DNA of 61,150 bases from Pseudonocardia oceani (GTDB lineage Bacteria; Actinomycetota; Actinomycetes; Mycobacteriales; Pseudonocardiaceae), in NCBI RefSeq assembly GCF_019263585.2, contig NZ_JADQDF010000003.1, positions 1 to 61,150 of the forward strand, read 5' to 3'. Each line of letters starts with the position of its first letter. Positions within the stretch are counted from its first letter, which is position 1. Below are positions 17,430 through 24,540 of this stretch, piece by piece. Made by a program: the position numbers and the translations under genes. The notes beneath the pieces were generated by a model. That model ran no database searches and was not told where the DNA came from. It saw only the letters and a list, made by a program, of their open reading frames with translations.

Positions 17430-18122
17430 GTGTCTGAGGATCGCGCGTTCGAGGAACCTGGACAGGTCATCGCCCGTTTGTCCGCCGACCTGGAGGACTT
17501 CAAGTCGACGATGCTCGCGCGGGTCGCTGCTCTACCGACGGGCACGATGCTCCCGACGCTGGCTTCGGTCCCGCCGGTGGGGACGTTGCTGCTGCAGGGG
17601 CAGGTGGTGTCGCGGACCACGTATGCGCGGTTGTGGCAGTGGGTGCAGGACACGGCCGCGGCGGGGTTCGGTGTGGGTGACGGGTCGACCACGTTCACGC
17701 TGCCCGACGCCCGCGACCGGGCCCTCGTCGGTGCGGGCGGCACCGTCACCCTCGGCGGCACTGGCGGTTCGGCGACCCGCACGCTGACCGTGGCGAATCT
17801 GCCGGCGCACGGGCACACCGGCACGGCGGCGTCGGCCGGCACGCACAACCACGACTCGACCAACGGCCAGCTCGACAACAACGGCGGGCACAGCGGCCAC
17901 TTCCCCGGCACCCGGTACAACGCAGCGGCCGGCGCCGACTTCGGCCTTTCGGACTGGCAGTCCGGTGGCGCGACGCGCGGCGACCACGGCCACTTCTTCA
18001 CCTTCGACATCACCTCCGGCGGCGCGCACACCCACACCGTGACGATCAACAACACCGGCTCTGGCGAAGCGTTCGACAACCGACCGCCCTACCTCGGCGT
18101 CAACGTCGCCGTCTGGACCTGA
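17430..18122 (+). CDS. Tail collar-domain fibre protein
   Basis: This 230-residue protein starts at GTG 17430, behind GGAGG. An N-terminal helical stalk ('VIARLSADLEDFKSTMLARV') leads into a phage tail-collar domain at about 45-95: 'PPVGTLLLQGQVVSRTTYARLWQWV', 'GFGVGDGSTTFTLPDARDRALVG'. A His/Gly-rich region follows ('AHGHTGTAASAGTHNHDSTNG', 'HGHFFTFDITSGGAHTHTV') and the end is 'DNRPPYLGVNVAVWT'. These are diagnostic for collar-type receptor fibres, where the His residues often bind metal along a trimer axis. Confidence 0.85.
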   Translation: MSEDRAFEEPGQVIARLSADLEDFKSTMLARVAALPTGTMLPTLASVPPVGTLLLQGQVVSRTTYARLWQWVQDTAAAGFGVGDGSTTFTLPDARDRALVGAGGTVTLGGTGGSATRTLTVANLPAHGHTGTAASAGTHNHDSTNGQLDNNGGHSGHFPGTRYNAAAGADFGLSDWQSGGATRGDHGHFFTFDITSGGAHTHTVTINNTGSGEAFDNRPPYLGVNVAVWT

Positions 18123-18129
18123 GGAGCTG

Positions 18130-18447
18130 ATGGTGATCATCACCGATGAGATGCGCAGGGCCGTGCACGAAGAAGACTGCGAACAGCTCGGTCACATGCT
18201 GGCCACTGAAAGCGTCATCTCTATCGAAGGCCGGACCGCGCAGGTCGCCGGGCCCGGCGACCTGCAGCCGCACCTCAACTGCCGCCGTTGCGGCAAGGTG
18301 TGGCTGGTCATCGAGGACGCGGGCGACGGCTACGACGACGCGGTGCAGCGGGTGAGCAAGCGGTTCAAGGACCCGGCCGACCTGCGCATCGGCCGGCGGC
18401 CGGTGCGCAGCGAGTCGCCAGCGCATGCTCCCGCCGGTAAGGCCTGA
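18130..18447 (+). CDS. Hypothetical protein with one CxxC
   Basis: This 105-residue protein starts at ATG 18130 after GAGGAG. It is acidic at first ('DEMRRAVHEEDCEQLGHMLATE'), followed by 'HLNCRRCGKVWLVIED', a single zinc-knuckle-like element, and a basic tail. It begins the block of small genes after the collar fibre. Function unknown. Confidence 0.55.
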   Translation: MVIITDEMRRAVHEEDCEQLGHMLATESVISIEGRTAQVAGPGDLQPHLNCRRCGKVWLVIEDAGDGYDDAVQRVSKRFKDPADLRIGRRPVRSESPAHAPAGKA

Positions 18448-18462
18448 TCGAAGGGCCCTGCC

Positions 18463-18741
18463 ATGCCCGTACCTGACCTGCTGCGTATCGCCTGCGCCGC
18501 CGTGGCGATCATGCTGATGGCGGCTTGCATCTACGCGATGTTCCGCTCCCGGGACGCCGACCAGCGTCTGCGGTTCGGGTCGACCGCGCTGATCGCGCTG
18601 GTCGTGGTCGCCGGCCAGCTCGACACCCTCGGCGGCCCGGGGAACTGGCGGATGCCGGTGCTGCTCGTCGCGCTCGTCCTCTTCACGATCGGGGCTGTCC
18701 GGTTCCTGGTGAAGGACCGTCGGCGTGCTCTCGAGCGATGA
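18463..18741 (+). CDS. Small membrane protein with three predicted membrane segments
   Basis: This 92-residue protein has hydrophobic stretches at about 7-27 ('IACAAVAIMLMAACIYAMF'), 40-52 ('STALIALVVVAGQL') and 64-81 ('PVLLVALVLFTIGAVRFLV'), ending with basic 'KDRRRALER'. A pinholin or holin-type role is possible. A four-helix holin-like protein is found nearer the endolysin (24088), so the role here remains open. Confidence 0.55.
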   Translation: MPVPDLLRIACAAVAIMLMAACIYAMFRSRDADQRLRFGSTALIALVVVAGQLDTLGGPGNWRMPVLLVALVLFTIGAVRFLVKDRRRALER

Positions 18742-18767
18742 GTCACTGTGCACGATGACCGACGGGG

Positions 18768-19088
18768 GTGAGTGCGATCTCCCCGGAGTTCGTGAGTGCG
18801 GTGTTCGTCGGGTTGGCCGCGCTCATCGCGGCGCTGTCGACCTACACGGCGAACCGATCGCGCCGGATGGCGGAGGACCAGCGGCTACGCAAGCAGCAGC
18901 TGCGCCACTACCGCGACCGCTACGAGGCGCTCCTCGCCTACACCTGGCTGCTCCGTGAGGAACTCGCCGAGCGTGGCCTCGCCATCCCCCCACGTCCCCG
19001 GATCCTGGAGGACGACGACGACGATGACTTCCCCCGTCCGGCTTCTCCCGCACCTGCCCCCCGTGGGGGTGGACCCGATGCCGGGTAA
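18768..19088 (+). CDS. Single-pass membrane protein with cytoplasmic charged tail
   Basis: This 106-residue protein starts at GTG 18768. One hydrophobic helix lies at ~8-24 ('FVSAVFVGLAALIAALST'). A strongly basic coiled helix follows ('NRSRRMAEDQRLRKQQLRHYRDRYEALL' split), then 'DDDDDDFPRP'. Similar short N-out anchored proteins occur in phage lysis or tail-end regions. The 3' end overlaps the next gene if that starts at 19024. Function unknown. Confidence 0.5.
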   Translation: MSAISPEFVSAVFVGLAALIAALSTYTANRSRRMAEDQRLRKQQLRHYRDRYEALLAYTWLLREELAERGLAIPPRPRILEDDDDDDFPRPASPAPAPRGGGPDAG

Positions 19089-19731
19089 GCGTCGCGCCGA
19101 CGCGGGTATCCCCCGCTGGGTGCCGCTGGCGATCGTCGCGGCCGCTGTTGCCGCCGTCGTGCTCGGTCTCGGTATCGGGCGGACCACCGCGGACACGCAG
19201 GCGGCGAACACCGGGCTCACGGTCGACAACGGGATCTTGGAGCAGCAGCGCAACGCCACTGCCGACCAGGCCACCGAGCTCGCCGACCCGGTCGCCGCGT
19301 TGTGCGCGGCCGGTGACGACACCGCCGCTGCGCTGGCCGCTGCCGGCGCCTGTGACCGTGCCGCGCAGGTGCAGTCGTCCCCGATCGCCGGTCCCCCCGG
19401 CCCGGCTGGTCCGGCGGGCGCCCCTGGTGCGTCTGTGGTGGGCCCGCGCGGTCCCGCTGGCTCCCCAGGTACCCCGGGTGAGCCGGGCGTACCGGGCGTA
19501 CCGGGCGAGCCGGGCGAGCCGGGCAAGACAGGCCCTGCAGGCGTCGACGGCGTCGACGGGCAGGACGGCGAAGACGGCGCCGATGGTGCACCGGGCACGC
19601 CCGGACGCGACGGGGCCCCGTGCCCCCCCGGATCCACACAGCAGCAGGTCACCTACGGCGACGGCCGCACCGGGCTCGGCTGCGTCCTCGACGAACAGCC
19701 GGCCCCGACTATCCCGGAGGACGGAACATGA
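19024..19731 (+). CDS. Membrane-anchored collagen-like protein
   Basis: This 235-residue protein starts at ATG 19024 (alternative ATG 19078). A membrane helix at ~30-52 ('VPLAIVAAAVAAVVLGLGIG') is preceded by basic residues, which suggests an N-in signal anchor. An Ala-rich helical stretch with two Cys follows. Residues 123-200 are Gly-X-Y collagen-like triplets ('GPPGPAGPAGAPG', 'GEPGVPGVPGEPGEPGKTG', 'GQDGEDGADGAPG'), then 'CPPGSTQQQVTYGDGRTGLGC'. It is probably an outward trimeric rod. It overlaps the next gene, which starts with collagen repeats too. Confidence 0.65.
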   Translation: MTSPVRLLPHLPPVGVDPMPGKRRADAGIPRWVPLAIVAAAVAAVVLGLGIGRTTADTQAANTGLTVDNGILEQQRNATADQATELADPVAALCAAGDDTAAALAAAGACDRAAQVQSSPIAGPPGPAGPAGAPGASVVGPRGPAGSPGTPGEPGVPGVPGEPGEPGKTGPAGVDGVDGQDGEDGADGAPGTPGRDGAPCPPGSTQQQVTYGDGRTGLGCVLDEQPAPTIPEDGT

Positions 19732-20201
19732 CCGGTCCGACCGGCGAGCAGGGGCCGAAGGGGGACACCGGCGCCCGGGGCGAAGCCGGGTCCACAGGCA
19801 TGCGCGGCCCGCGGGGGATCGACACCCTGGGTAGCGAACCCGCCGACGTCTCCGGGCCGCTGGCCATGGACTTCATCCGGAAGCTGACGCTGTCCGTCCT
19901 CGGCCTCCTGGTCATCGTCGTCGCGTTCCTCATCTTCTACCTGGTCACCTACGTGCAGGAGCAGCGGCTGCTGTCGGAGTGCTACCGGCAGGCCTTCGAG
20001 GAGACGAACCGTGCTCTCGTGGTCACGGTCGCCGCAGCGGCGCGCGACCGGGGCGGGCTCAAGACGTTGCTGGAGTCGCTGACCGACCCGGAACGGACCG
20101 GGGCTCAACGTTCCGCCGACCTGGAGAAGTACCTGCAGCTCCTCGCCGACGGCGAAGCTGACCGCGCCGCCACCCCCGTCCTGCCGGCCAGGACGTGCTG
20201 A
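19728..20201 (+). CDS. Second collagen-like membrane protein, repeats before the membrane helix
   Basis: This 157-residue protein has an ATGA overlap with the first collagen-like gene. Residues 3-30 are Gly-X-Y triplets ('GPTGEQGPKGDTGARGEAG'). A strong membrane helix at 53-76 ('LTLSVLGLLVIVVAFLIFYLV') follows, then a helical C-terminal domain with one Cys. The order is the reverse of its neighbour (repeat, helix, helical domain). The two may co-assemble through mixed collagen triplexes; this is inference from adjacency and repeat type. Confidence 0.6.
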   Translation: MTGPTGEQGPKGDTGARGEAGSTGMRGPRGIDTLGSEPADVSGPLAMDFIRKLTLSVLGLLVIVVAFLIFYLVTYVQEQRLLSECYRQAFEETNRALVVTVAAAARDRGGLKTLLESLTDPERTGAQRSADLEKYLQLLADGEADRAATPVLPARTC

Positions 20202-20383
20202 TGCCGCTCCGCATCCTGCGCCGGTGGCGGGAACGGCAGTGCACCTGCGCACATCCCCGTTCGATCCACACCGGTGACATCGCCGGCTGGCGCGTCTGCA
20301 ACGCGCTGCGCTGCAGCTGCGCGAACTTCGCGTGGGCTTGGCTGGACAGACCCCTACTTCGCTCTGCCGAGGAGAACTTGTGA
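20201..20383 (+). CDS. Small Cys/His-rich protein (60 aa)
   Basis: The ATG shares a base with the previous stop, and the stop overlaps the next GTG. The protein is basic at first ('RILRRWRERQ') with 'CTCAHPRSIHTGDIAGWRVC' and 'CSCANF', a C-x-C-x2-H ... C-x-C pattern that suggests a metal site. The short actinophage 'CxCxHxxxxH' proteins look alike. Function unknown. Confidence 0.5.
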   Translation: MPLRILRRWRERQCTCAHPRSIHTGDIAGWRVCNALRCSCANFAWAWLDRPLLRSAEENL

Positions 20384-20916
20384 AGCGCTACGTCCTGCCC
20401 GGGCTCGTCCTGGCAGCACTGACCCTGTCCGCGCCGTACGCGCTGGCCCAGGACCCGGCCCCGGACCCGCAGGTCGTCGCGATCACCCCGCAGAAGGCGT
20501 GCGGGACGGTGACGTTCAACCTCGTCAACGCCGACGTGGGCGAGTACGGGTTCACGTTCTCCACCGGCCCGTTCGCGGGCGGCCCCATCGGGGCGCAGGG
20601 TCTCATCGTCGTCCCCGCCGGGGAGACGGTGACGCACACGGTGCGGCTGCCGGAGGACTCGTTCGACGGGCAGGGGTTCGTCACGCTCGGGGTGTCGTAC
20701 GGCCCGAACACGCACCGGCAGGCGTTCCTCGACCTCGGTTTGGTCGACACCGACTGTGAGCCGCCCGTCGACGTCACCACGCCGCCGACCACCCCGCCGG
20801 CAACAACGGAGACGACGGCGCCGCCGACCACCTCCGCTCCCGCGCCGACCCCCGACGACGACGACTTCGACCAGGTGGGCCGGGCCCCCGTCGGGGGGGT
20901 CGCGACCGGTGGGTGA
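20380..20916 (+). CDS. Secreted protein with Pro/Thr-rich C-terminal stalk
   Basis: This 178-residue protein starts at GTG 20380. A signal peptide covers ~1-23 ('YVLPGLVLAALTLSAPYALA' then Q-D-P). A beta-rich domain follows ('CGTVTFNLVNADVGEYGFTF', 'AGETVTHTVRLPEDSFDGQGF', 'LGLVDTDC'). From ~126 a Pro/Thr stalk ('TTPPTTPPATTETTAPPTTS') leads to an acidic end. This is the usual plan of surface proteins anchored through the wall. An LPXTG-type signal and C-terminal hydrophobic helix are absent, although a sortase lies two genes downstream. Confidence 0.6.
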   Translation: MKRYVLPGLVLAALTLSAPYALAQDPAPDPQVVAITPQKACGTVTFNLVNADVGEYGFTFSTGPFAGGPIGAQGLIVVPAGETVTHTVRLPEDSFDGQGFVTLGVSYGPNTHRQAFLDLGLVDTDCEPPVDVTTPPTTPPATTETTAPPTTSAPAPTPDDDDFDQVGRAPVGGVATGG

Positions 20917-21208
20917 GCAGCAGCTGATGGGGCCGGTGCGGGCGGCGGAGGCCCGTGACTTCCAGGCCACCTACCTCGCCGACGCCCAGCCCGAACCGGT
21001 GCCGCTGCCCCCGCAGCGCCGGGAGCTCACCGAGGCCGCCCGGATCCGGGACGCGATGGCCGTGGCCCGCCGGCTCTACTCCGGCGCCGTCCGGGACCTC
21101 CTGATCGGGGAGCTCCAGTTCCACATGAGCAACGGCTACCGAGTCAACCAGGGCAGCCTCCCGGCCCGGCTGGTCACCGAGCTGCTCGACCAGGCCGACA
21201 CGCGATGA
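20909..21208 (+). CDS. Hypothetical helical protein
   Basis: This 99-residue protein starts at GTG 20909, 8 bases inside the preceding gene, and ends overlapping the sortase ATG. It is helical with 'EAARIRDAMAVARRLYSGAVRDLLIGELQ' as the central part and 'LPARLVTELLDQADTR' at the end. No signal or membrane helix is evident. Function unknown. Confidence 0.5.
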   Translation: MGEQQLMGPVRAAEARDFQATYLADAQPEPVPLPPQRRELTEAARIRDAMAVARRLYSGAVRDLLIGELQFHMSNGYRVNQGSLPARLVTELLDQADTR

Positions 21209-21792
21209 TCCGCGCGCTCGCCGCGGCCGTTCTCCTGGCTGCGCTGGTCGGGTGCGGTGCGCCGGTGCCGCCGACAGCGCCACCCACGGTGACGGTCACC
21301 TACCCGCCGCGCACCTCGACCCCGGCCGTGCCCACTCTCACCCCGATCGCGGTACGCGTCCCGTCCATCGCCGCGGAGAGCTCCCTCGTCGCGACCGGTT
21401 TCAACCCGGACGGGACCGCGGAGGTGCCGCCGGTGGACCAGCCCAGGCAGGCGTCGTGGTTCGAGCCCGGGGTCGAACCCGGCGACGTCGGGCCGGCCGT
21501 CATCTACGGCCACGTCTCCGGCCGGGACGGCGGTGCTTCGGTGCCCGGGGTGTTCGCTCGCCTCGCCGGGCTCGGGCCGGGCGACCTGATCGAGACCGAC
21601 CGCTCCGACGGCGTGACTCTGCGATGGGAGGTGACCGTGGTGGAGACTTATGACAAGTCCCGGTTCCCGTCGGCATCTGTCTATGGCGACACCGACGGCC
21701 CCGAACTGCGCCTGGTCACCTGCGGTGGCCGGTTCGACGCGGCCGCCCGCAGCTACGAGTCGAACGTCGTCGCCTACGCGGTGCCGGCATGA
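21205..21792 (+). CDS. Lipoprotein-type sortase (class E/F-like)
   Basis: This 195-residue protein looks like a compact sortase. The N-terminus is a lipoprotein signal with lipobox L-V-G-C17. A Pro/Thr linker follows, then the sortase domain: 'PIAVRVPSIAAESSLVATGF', 'PRQASWFEPGVEPGDVGPAVIYGHV' with His103, 'ASVYGDTDGPELRLVTC' with the nucleophile Cys173, and R176 or R182 as candidate catalytic Arg before 'SNVVAYA'. Class F sortases of actinobacteria share this spacing. A sortase in a phage late operon is uncommon; a lipid anchor instead of a membrane helix is a further variation. Confidence 0.75.
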   Translation: MIRALAAAVLLAALVGCGAPVPPTAPPTVTVTYPPRTSTPAVPTLTPIAVRVPSIAAESSLVATGFNPDGTAEVPPVDQPRQASWFEPGVEPGDVGPAVIYGHVSGRDGGASVPGVFARLAGLGPGDLIETDRSDGVTLRWEVTVVETYDKSRFPSASVYGDTDGPELRLVTCGGRFDAAARSYESNVVAYAVPA

Positions 21793-22190
21793 ACGGGCCG
21801 GACACGAGTGAAGCGCAGGCTCGACTTCTGCTCACCGCGGTATGCGGCTTGTCGATGTCCGAACGGCTCGACGCGATGATGGAAGAAGTGCGGGTGGCGC
21901 GGCTCATCGCGCACATGCAGCCCTACCTGGTGTCCTCGGTGTCCGAGCGGTTCGACGCACTCGTGGAAGAAGTCCGGGTGGCACGGCTCATCACGCACAT
22001 GCGCCCCTTCCTGGTTTCGTCGAGGTCCGCGAAGACCCGGCCGGTGGTGCCGTCGCAGCGACGCGCCAGCCCCGACGAGAAGCGGCTCGACGACATCACT
22101 GCCGAAGCCCGCCGCCGCGAAGCCGCAGGTCGGCCCGCAACTGTCGCGGCCTACGCGCGCCGCCATCGCCGTTACCCGCCCGTCCCCTGA
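21789..22190 (+). CDS. Hypothetical protein with a 28-residue tandem duplication
   Basis: This 133-residue protein has an ATG overlapping the sortase stop. Two consecutive 28-residue units begin 'SERLDAMMEEVRVARLIAHM' and 'SERFDALVEEVRVARLITHM', and both end in 'P(Y/F)LVSS'. A basic tail with 'DEKRLDDITAEARRREAAG' follows. No membrane segment is clear. The repeat could form a helical hairpin or dimer surface. I do not recognise the family. Confidence 0.55.
   Translation: MNGPDTSEAQARLLLTAVCGLSMSERLDAMMEEVRVARLIAHMQPYLVSSVSERFDALVEEVRVARLITHMRPFLVSSRSAKTRPVVPSQRRASPDEKRLDDITAEARRREAAGRPATVAAYARRHRRYPPVP
21858..22025 (+). repeat. Tandem 84-bp coding duplication
   Basis: Unit 1 spans 21858-21941 and unit 2 spans 21942-22025, in frame. 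At protein level 20 of 28 positions match, and the 'EEVRVARLI' core is identical. DNA differs at several third positions, so the duplication is not recent. Confidence 0.85.
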
Positions 22191-22202
22191 CCGGAGGTCC
22201 GC

Positions 22203-22664
22203 ATGGCCTGGCATGACCGCTTCACCTGGCCGTTGACGGCCCTCTCGGATCTGCAGCGCGACCTCCTGGCTGTGCGTATGGCCGTGCTGCAGATCCCCAC
22301 CCGCCTGACCCGAATGGAGAAGAACATGGCCGCCGACCGCGAACTGCTCGCCAAGATCGCCGAGGGCCTCACCGCTCTCGCCACCCCCGTGTCCGACCTG
22401 ATCGCCTCCGAGGCCGCCCTCCGGGCGGAGGTCGCCGACCTCAAGGGTGCGGCCGCCGCCGACGAGGCCGGTGACCTCGAGGCCGCGTCCCTGGTGAAGG
22501 ACGCGTTCGACGACGTCGCGGAGATGTTCCGCACCGAGCCCGAGGCCCCGGACGTGGAGCCGCTGCCCGAGCCCGAGGCGCCCGCCGACCCCGAGACCCC
22601 CGCCGAGCCGGCCCCGGCCGAGCCCGTCCAGGACGACGACAACACGCCCCCGCCCGCGGCCTGA
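22203..22664 (+). CDS. Coiled-coil protein with acidic Pro/Glu tail
   Basis: This 153-residue protein starts at ATG 22203. An N-terminal helix ('TALSDLQRDLLAVRMAVLQIPTRLTRMEKNM', split) and a heptad-like helix ('IASEAALRAEVADLKGAA') suggest a coiled coil. The last ~45 residues are Pro/Glu/Ala repeats ('EPEAPADPETPAEPAPAEP'). Such proteins sit near holins and fibres in several actinophages. It is the last gene before a strong hairpin. Confidence 0.5.
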   Translation: MAWHDRFTWPLTALSDLQRDLLAVRMAVLQIPTRLTRMEKNMAADRELLAKIAEGLTALATPVSDLIASEAALRAEVADLKGAAAADEAGDLEAASLVKDAFDDVAEMFRTEPEAPDVEPLPEPEAPADPETPAEPAPAEPVQDDDNTPPPAA

Positions 22665-22677
22665 CGAGGTCGCACGC

Positions 22678-22710
22678 GGCCCCGTGTCCAGCTCCCCGGG
22701 ACACGGGGCC
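22678..22710. terminator. Strong hairpin between convergent genes
   Basis: A perfect 12-bp stem, GGCCCCGTGTCC (22678-22689) with GGACACGGGGCC (22699-22710), surrounds a 9-base loop. It lies between the end of the plus-strand tail operon and the end of a minus-strand gene, so it may stop transcription from both sides. Confidence 0.75.
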
Positions 22711-22718
22711 GCCCCGTC

Positions 22719-22907
22719 TCAGAGCGGCCAGCGCCAGCCGTAGCGCTTCCACTGCCCGCTCCACGAGGTCCGGCTCAACTGATTCACGTGCAGCTGCCAC
22801 CGGCGACCGCACTCGCAGCGCCACCGAGCCCCGTGCCGAATCCGGAGATTCAGGTCCGGATGGTCGCAGCGGTGCGGTGCCCCACCTGGGCGGATCAAGT
22901 CCGTCAT
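22719..22907 (-). CDS. Small zinc-ribbon protein on the minus strand (62 aa)
   Basis: The start is taken as ATG 22907; an upstream in-frame GTG at 22946 would add 13 residues. The protein has 'HRCDHPDLNLRIRHGARWRCECGRRW', a C-x-H ... C-x-C ribbon, and a Trp-rich end ('WSGQWKRYGWRWPL'). It is alone on the minus strand between two plus-strand operons. No good ribosome site is visible. Function unknown. Confidence 0.45.
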   Translation of the reverse strand: MTDLIRPGGAPHRCDHPDLNLRIRHGARWRCECGRRWQLHVNQLSRTSWSGQWKRYGWRWPL

Positions 22908-22966
22908 GCCCTGAGTGTGGCAGCACGTCACACCCTCCCGTCCCAACCTGCAGACAGGAGACCGGC

Positions 22967-23269
22967 ATGGGCGACTGGCGCGAGAACCCCGACCCGTCCA
23001 GCCCCGACCGGTGGCTTTACGACGAGACGGCGCCGACCCCGATCACCGTGGCCGACTACGACCCGTCCGCGACCCGCGTCGACATCCCCGTCGTCACCGC
23101 CGGCCGGGTCGAGTACGCCGGCCACGTCGACTACGCGAACCCGCGACCGACGCCGCAGCCTGACCCGCCGTCGATGACCGCCGGGCAGGAGGACCACTCC
23201 GACCCGTGGCGCTACGCCGGCGAGGACGCAGACCCGCCCGCCGACACCGGCAGGCCGGCCGATGAGTGA
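22967..23269 (+). CDS. Hypothetical acidic protein before the endolysin
   Basis: This 100-residue protein starts at ATG 22967 behind CAGGAG and ends 8 bases inside the endolysin gene. It is hydrophilic with many Asp, Pro and Tyr residues ('NPDPSSPDRWLYDETAPTP', 'DPWRYAGEDADPP'). No domain is recognised. Overlap with the endolysin suggests translational coupling. Confidence 0.5.
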   Translation: MGDWRENPDPSSPDRWLYDETAPTPITVADYDPSATRVDIPVVTAGRVEYAGHVDYANPRPTPQPDPPSMTAGQEDHSDPWRYAGEDADPPADTGRPADE

Positions 23270-24032
23270 CCCGTGGCGCAACTGCGCCTGCTCCCTGACG
23301 CTGGTCGCCGAGATCAACGCCCGCTGGCCGCGCCGTGACAAGGCATCCGATGGCACCGTGGGGGACACTGCTCACGCTGCGCGCACGAGCGATCACAACC
23401 CGTTTGTGAAGAAGCCGCCGCCGCCGAACATGGGCATCGTCCGCGCCCGTGACATCGACGTCGACGGCGTCGACATGGCCTGGCTCATGGAACACCTGCG
23501 CCAGCTCGGGCAGCGCGGCGACGTCCGCCTCAACGGCGGCGGCTACCTCATCTTCAACCGGCGCATCACCACCCCCGACTTCACCGGGTGGCGCGTCTAC
23601 ACCGGCACGAACCCGCACACCTCCCACGGGCACGTGTCGTTCACCCGGGACCCCGGCGCGTTCGACTCGACCGCGCCCTGGGGCATCACCACCGCCACCA
23701 CCGTCGCCCGCCCGCAGGAGGGGTTTCTCATGGCCTTGACCGACGCCGAGCAGCGCGAAGTGCTCGAAGGCATCCGCAAGATGAAGCCCGGCCTGGTCCT
23801 GCCGGCCCGGTCCAAGAACTGCCGGCCCGCCACCGACGACGAGTACGGGTCGTCGCTCAACGCGTGGGCCGAAGCCGCCGACGCCCGCGCCGCGGTCGAA
23901 GCGCTCACCGCCCGCCTCGGCAGCGGGACGGTCGCCGCCCCGTCCGGTGGGACGTTCGCGCTCGCCGACGCCGACGTGGACCGGATCGCTGCTCGCGTCC
24001 TCGACCTGCTGTCCAAGCGCACCGCCGCCTGA
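23262..24032 (+). CDS. Endolysin, M15-type peptidase domain
   Basis: This 256-residue protein probably cuts peptidoglycan peptides at lysis. Residues ~10-145 carry the M15-like zinc peptidase pattern of actinophage lysins: 'AARTSDHNP' with His45, 'RARDIDVDGVD' with Asp64/66, 'YLIFNRRI' and 'YTGTNPHTSHGHVSF' with H122-x-H124. The remaining ~110 residues are helical ('TDAEQREVLEGIRKM', 'LADADVDRIAARVLDLLSK') and could bind the wall or oligomerise. No signal peptide is present, so a holin would be needed; a candidate follows 55 bases downstream. Confidence 0.8.
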   Translation: MSDPWRNCACSLTLVAEINARWPRRDKASDGTVGDTAHAARTSDHNPFVKKPPPPNMGIVRARDIDVDGVDMAWLMEHLRQLGQRGDVRLNGGGYLIFNRRITTPDFTGWRVYTGTNPHTSHGHVSFTRDPGAFDSTAPWGITTATTVARPQEGFLMALTDAEQREVLEGIRKMKPGLVLPARSKNCRPATDDEYGSSLNAWAEAADARAAVEALTARLGSGTVAAPSGGTFALADADVDRIAARVLDLLSKRTAA

Positions 24033-24087
24033 TGTGGGCCGGCACCGGCTCCCCGACGACCACCCCGACCAACCACCAGGAGTCACC

Positions 24088-24438
24088 GTGAACCCCGCCA
24101 GTCGCGAACCGGCCGCCCTCTACATCGGCCTCATCGCCCCCGTCGTCGCCTGCCTCGCCGCGTTCGTCTTCGCCGCCAACCCCGAGACGCAGACCGTCGT
24201 CAACGCTGCCGCTCTTGCTGTGGCCGGCGCGATCACCGCGTTCGTGGTGAAGTCGGACAACCTTCTCCCGGCCATCGTCGGCGCCATCTCCGCGGTGGTG
24301 TCGGTCGGTGCGGCGCTGGGGCTGCAGCTCGACTCCGCGCAGCAGGCCAGCCTCGTCGTCGCCCTCGGTGCGATCGCCGCCGTGGTCGTGCGGGACCGGG
24401 TCACCGCCGCTGCCCCGCCCGTGCAGGTTCACGCGTGA
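24088..24438 (+). CDS. Holin-like four-helix membrane protein
   Basis: This 116-residue protein starts at GTG 24088 behind CAGGAG. Four hydrophobic helices lie at about 9-28, 35-54, 58-78 and 86-102 with short turns ('SDN', 'DSAQQ'), and a short tail ends 'VQVHA'. Size, helices and place after the endolysin fit an actinophage holin. Experimental proof would be needed to distinguish it from the membrane protein at 18463. Confidence 0.65.
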   Translation: MNPASREPAALYIGLIAPVVACLAAFVFAANPETQTVVNAAALAVAGAITAFVVKSDNLLPAIVGAISAVVSVGAALGLQLDSAQQASLVVALGAIAAVVVRDRVTAAAPPVQVHA

Positions 24439-24533
24439 CATCGGCCCTCGCTGTGGCGCTCATCCCGTGGCGCTATGCGACTGCGGTGACCGCGCGGGTG
24501 TGGGCGTTCTGCCTGTTCGGGTTCGTGCGGTGA
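24435..24533 (+). CDS. Very small hydrophobic protein (32 aa)
   Basis: GTG 24435 overlaps the holin stop (GTGA) and the frame ends TGA 24531-24533. The peptide is largely hydrophobic and aromatic ('LAVALIPWRYATAVTARVWAFCLFGF'), a possible membrane peptide of the lysis region. Support comes only from overlap and composition. Confidence 0.35.
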   Translation: MTSALAVALIPWRYATAVTARVWAFCLFGFVR

Positions 24534-24540
24534 GCAGCTG

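Noticed and set aside
20380..20916. LPXTG-type sorting signal on the secreted stalk protein
   Set aside because: The C-terminus after the Pro/Thr stalk is acidic, then Gly-rich, with no LPXTG-like motif and no hydrophobic tail.
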